64,000 bases of DNA from Streptomyces spororaveus. GTDB taxonomy: Bacteria > Actinomycetota > Actinomycetes > Streptomycetales > Streptomycetaceae. Of this stretch, positions 63,782 to 64,000 are shown piece by piece (positions within the stretch are counted from its first letter, which is position 1; each line of letters opens with the position of its first letter). The notes beneath the pieces were generated by a model. That model was not told the DNA's origin. It saw only the letters and a program-made list of their open reading frames with translations, and made no database searches. The DNA lies in the NCBI RefSeq assembly GCF_016755875.1, contig NZ_BNED01000005.1, positions 6,663,501 to 6,727,500 on the forward strand. Direction: 5' to 3'. The translations under genes were made by a program, and so were the position numbers.

Positions 63782-64000
63782 ATGGACCTGTTGAAGGCTG
63801 ATTACCTCGACAAGCTGGGCCCGCTGCTCTCCGCCGAGGCGGCGGCGGAGGCCCCGGGTGCCGGAGTGGACGCGGCCGACCTGGAACAAGCCGTCTGGGT
63901 CAGGCTGCTGGAGAGCGGCCGCCACGCCCCCGATCCGGCCGAGCCCGCCGAGTCGGCGCGGTGGCTGCGCCGGGCGGTCCGGGCGGAGGCCCGCCGGGCC
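63782..64000 (+). CDS. 5' end of a probable sigma-70 family RNA polymerase sigma factor (partial)
   Basis: The frame from ATG 63782 runs off the right edge after 73 codons. DLEQAVWVRLLE near residues 36-47 resembles the sigma region 2.1/2.2 word (D-L-x-Q-x-V-W-x-R-L-L), and WLRRAVRAEARRA follows like region 2.2/2.3 of ECF-type factors. The N-terminal 30 residues are Ala-rich. No ribosome site is strong (CCCGGC before ATG). The assignment is tentative because the rest of the gene is outside the window. Confidence 0.5.
   Translation, partial: MDLLKADYLDKLGPLLSAEAAAEAPGAGVDAADLEQAVWVRLLESGRHAPDPAEPAESARWLRRAVRAEARRA

Overview
The window is high-GC chromosomal DNA (third codon positions almost all G/C, frequent GTG starts) from a Streptomyces. 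Support for this comes from the gene order tail-of-tatC / diacylglycerol kinase / HelY-type helicase, a glnA4-type ethanolamine cluster, infC-rpmI-rplT, pheST and argCJBDR, which together recall the conserved core region around SCO1631-SCO1565 of S. coelicolor (locus numbers from memory, not searched). I see no prophage, IS element, CRISPR array, rRNA or tRNA gene. The base composition is uniform, so this looks like ordinary core chromosome with lineage-specific patches.

Layout. 1-9.2 kb: tatC tail, lipid kinase, HelY-like helicase, TetR regulator, RluA-type pseudouridine synthase, serine hydrolase, siderophore-interacting flavoprotein behind an iron box, and a 5'-3' exonuclease. 9.3-13.9 kb: XRE-cupin regulator, BtuF-like protein, a 556-base intergenic patch dominated by a large imperfect inverted repeat, a TDT transporter with divergent LysR regulator, and a small secreted protein. 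13.9-24.2 kb: a nitrogen/amine module. A gamma-glutamyl hydrolase, an APC permease and a FadR-type regulator run leftward. A glutamine-synthetase-like ligase, aldehyde dehydrogenase, SDR and secreted HAD phosphatase run rightward. An alanine-racemase-fold enzyme follows. 24.4-27.7 kb: a membrane protein coupled to a mycosin-like protease, SseB and DUF1844 proteins.

27.8-35.7 kb is translation: an infC leader with an intrinsic-terminator-like hairpin, infC (probable AUC start), rpmI, rplT, an rRNA/tRNA methyltransferase, an orphan histidine kinase, then pheS-pheT. 35.8-45.5 kb is mixed: a SpoIIE phosphatase carrying a dispersed palindromic repeat inside its reading frame, a TPR-type regulator with a palindromic upstream site, Nudix hydrolase, 3-hydroxybutyryl-CoA dehydrogenase, a secreted GH10-like protein, DUF1918, an EamA exporter and MocR regulator whose start codons overlap head to head, a degenerate histidine phosphatase and a GNAT.

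45.7-57.2 kb holds arginine biosynthesis: argC-J-B-D-R tightly coupled behind an ARG box that overlaps a consensus promoter, then four unrelated genes, then argG-argH behind a second ARG box. 57.3-64 kb: a HAD-like protein, a TetR/MFS efflux pair with a perfect palindromic operator, a beta-solenoid membrane protein, a PlsC acyltransferase, a Tat-exported glycerophosphodiester phosphodiesterase, and the 5' end of a probable sigma-factor gene cut by the window edge.

The most notable points are the coding-region palindrome in the SpoIIE phosphatase, the large inverted repeat at 10.8-11.0 kb, the structured infC leader and non-AUG start, the start-overlapping EamA/MocR pair, and the link between ethanolamine glutamylation genes and a secreted PchP-like phosphatase. 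None is proven to be a new system; each rests on sequence inspection only.
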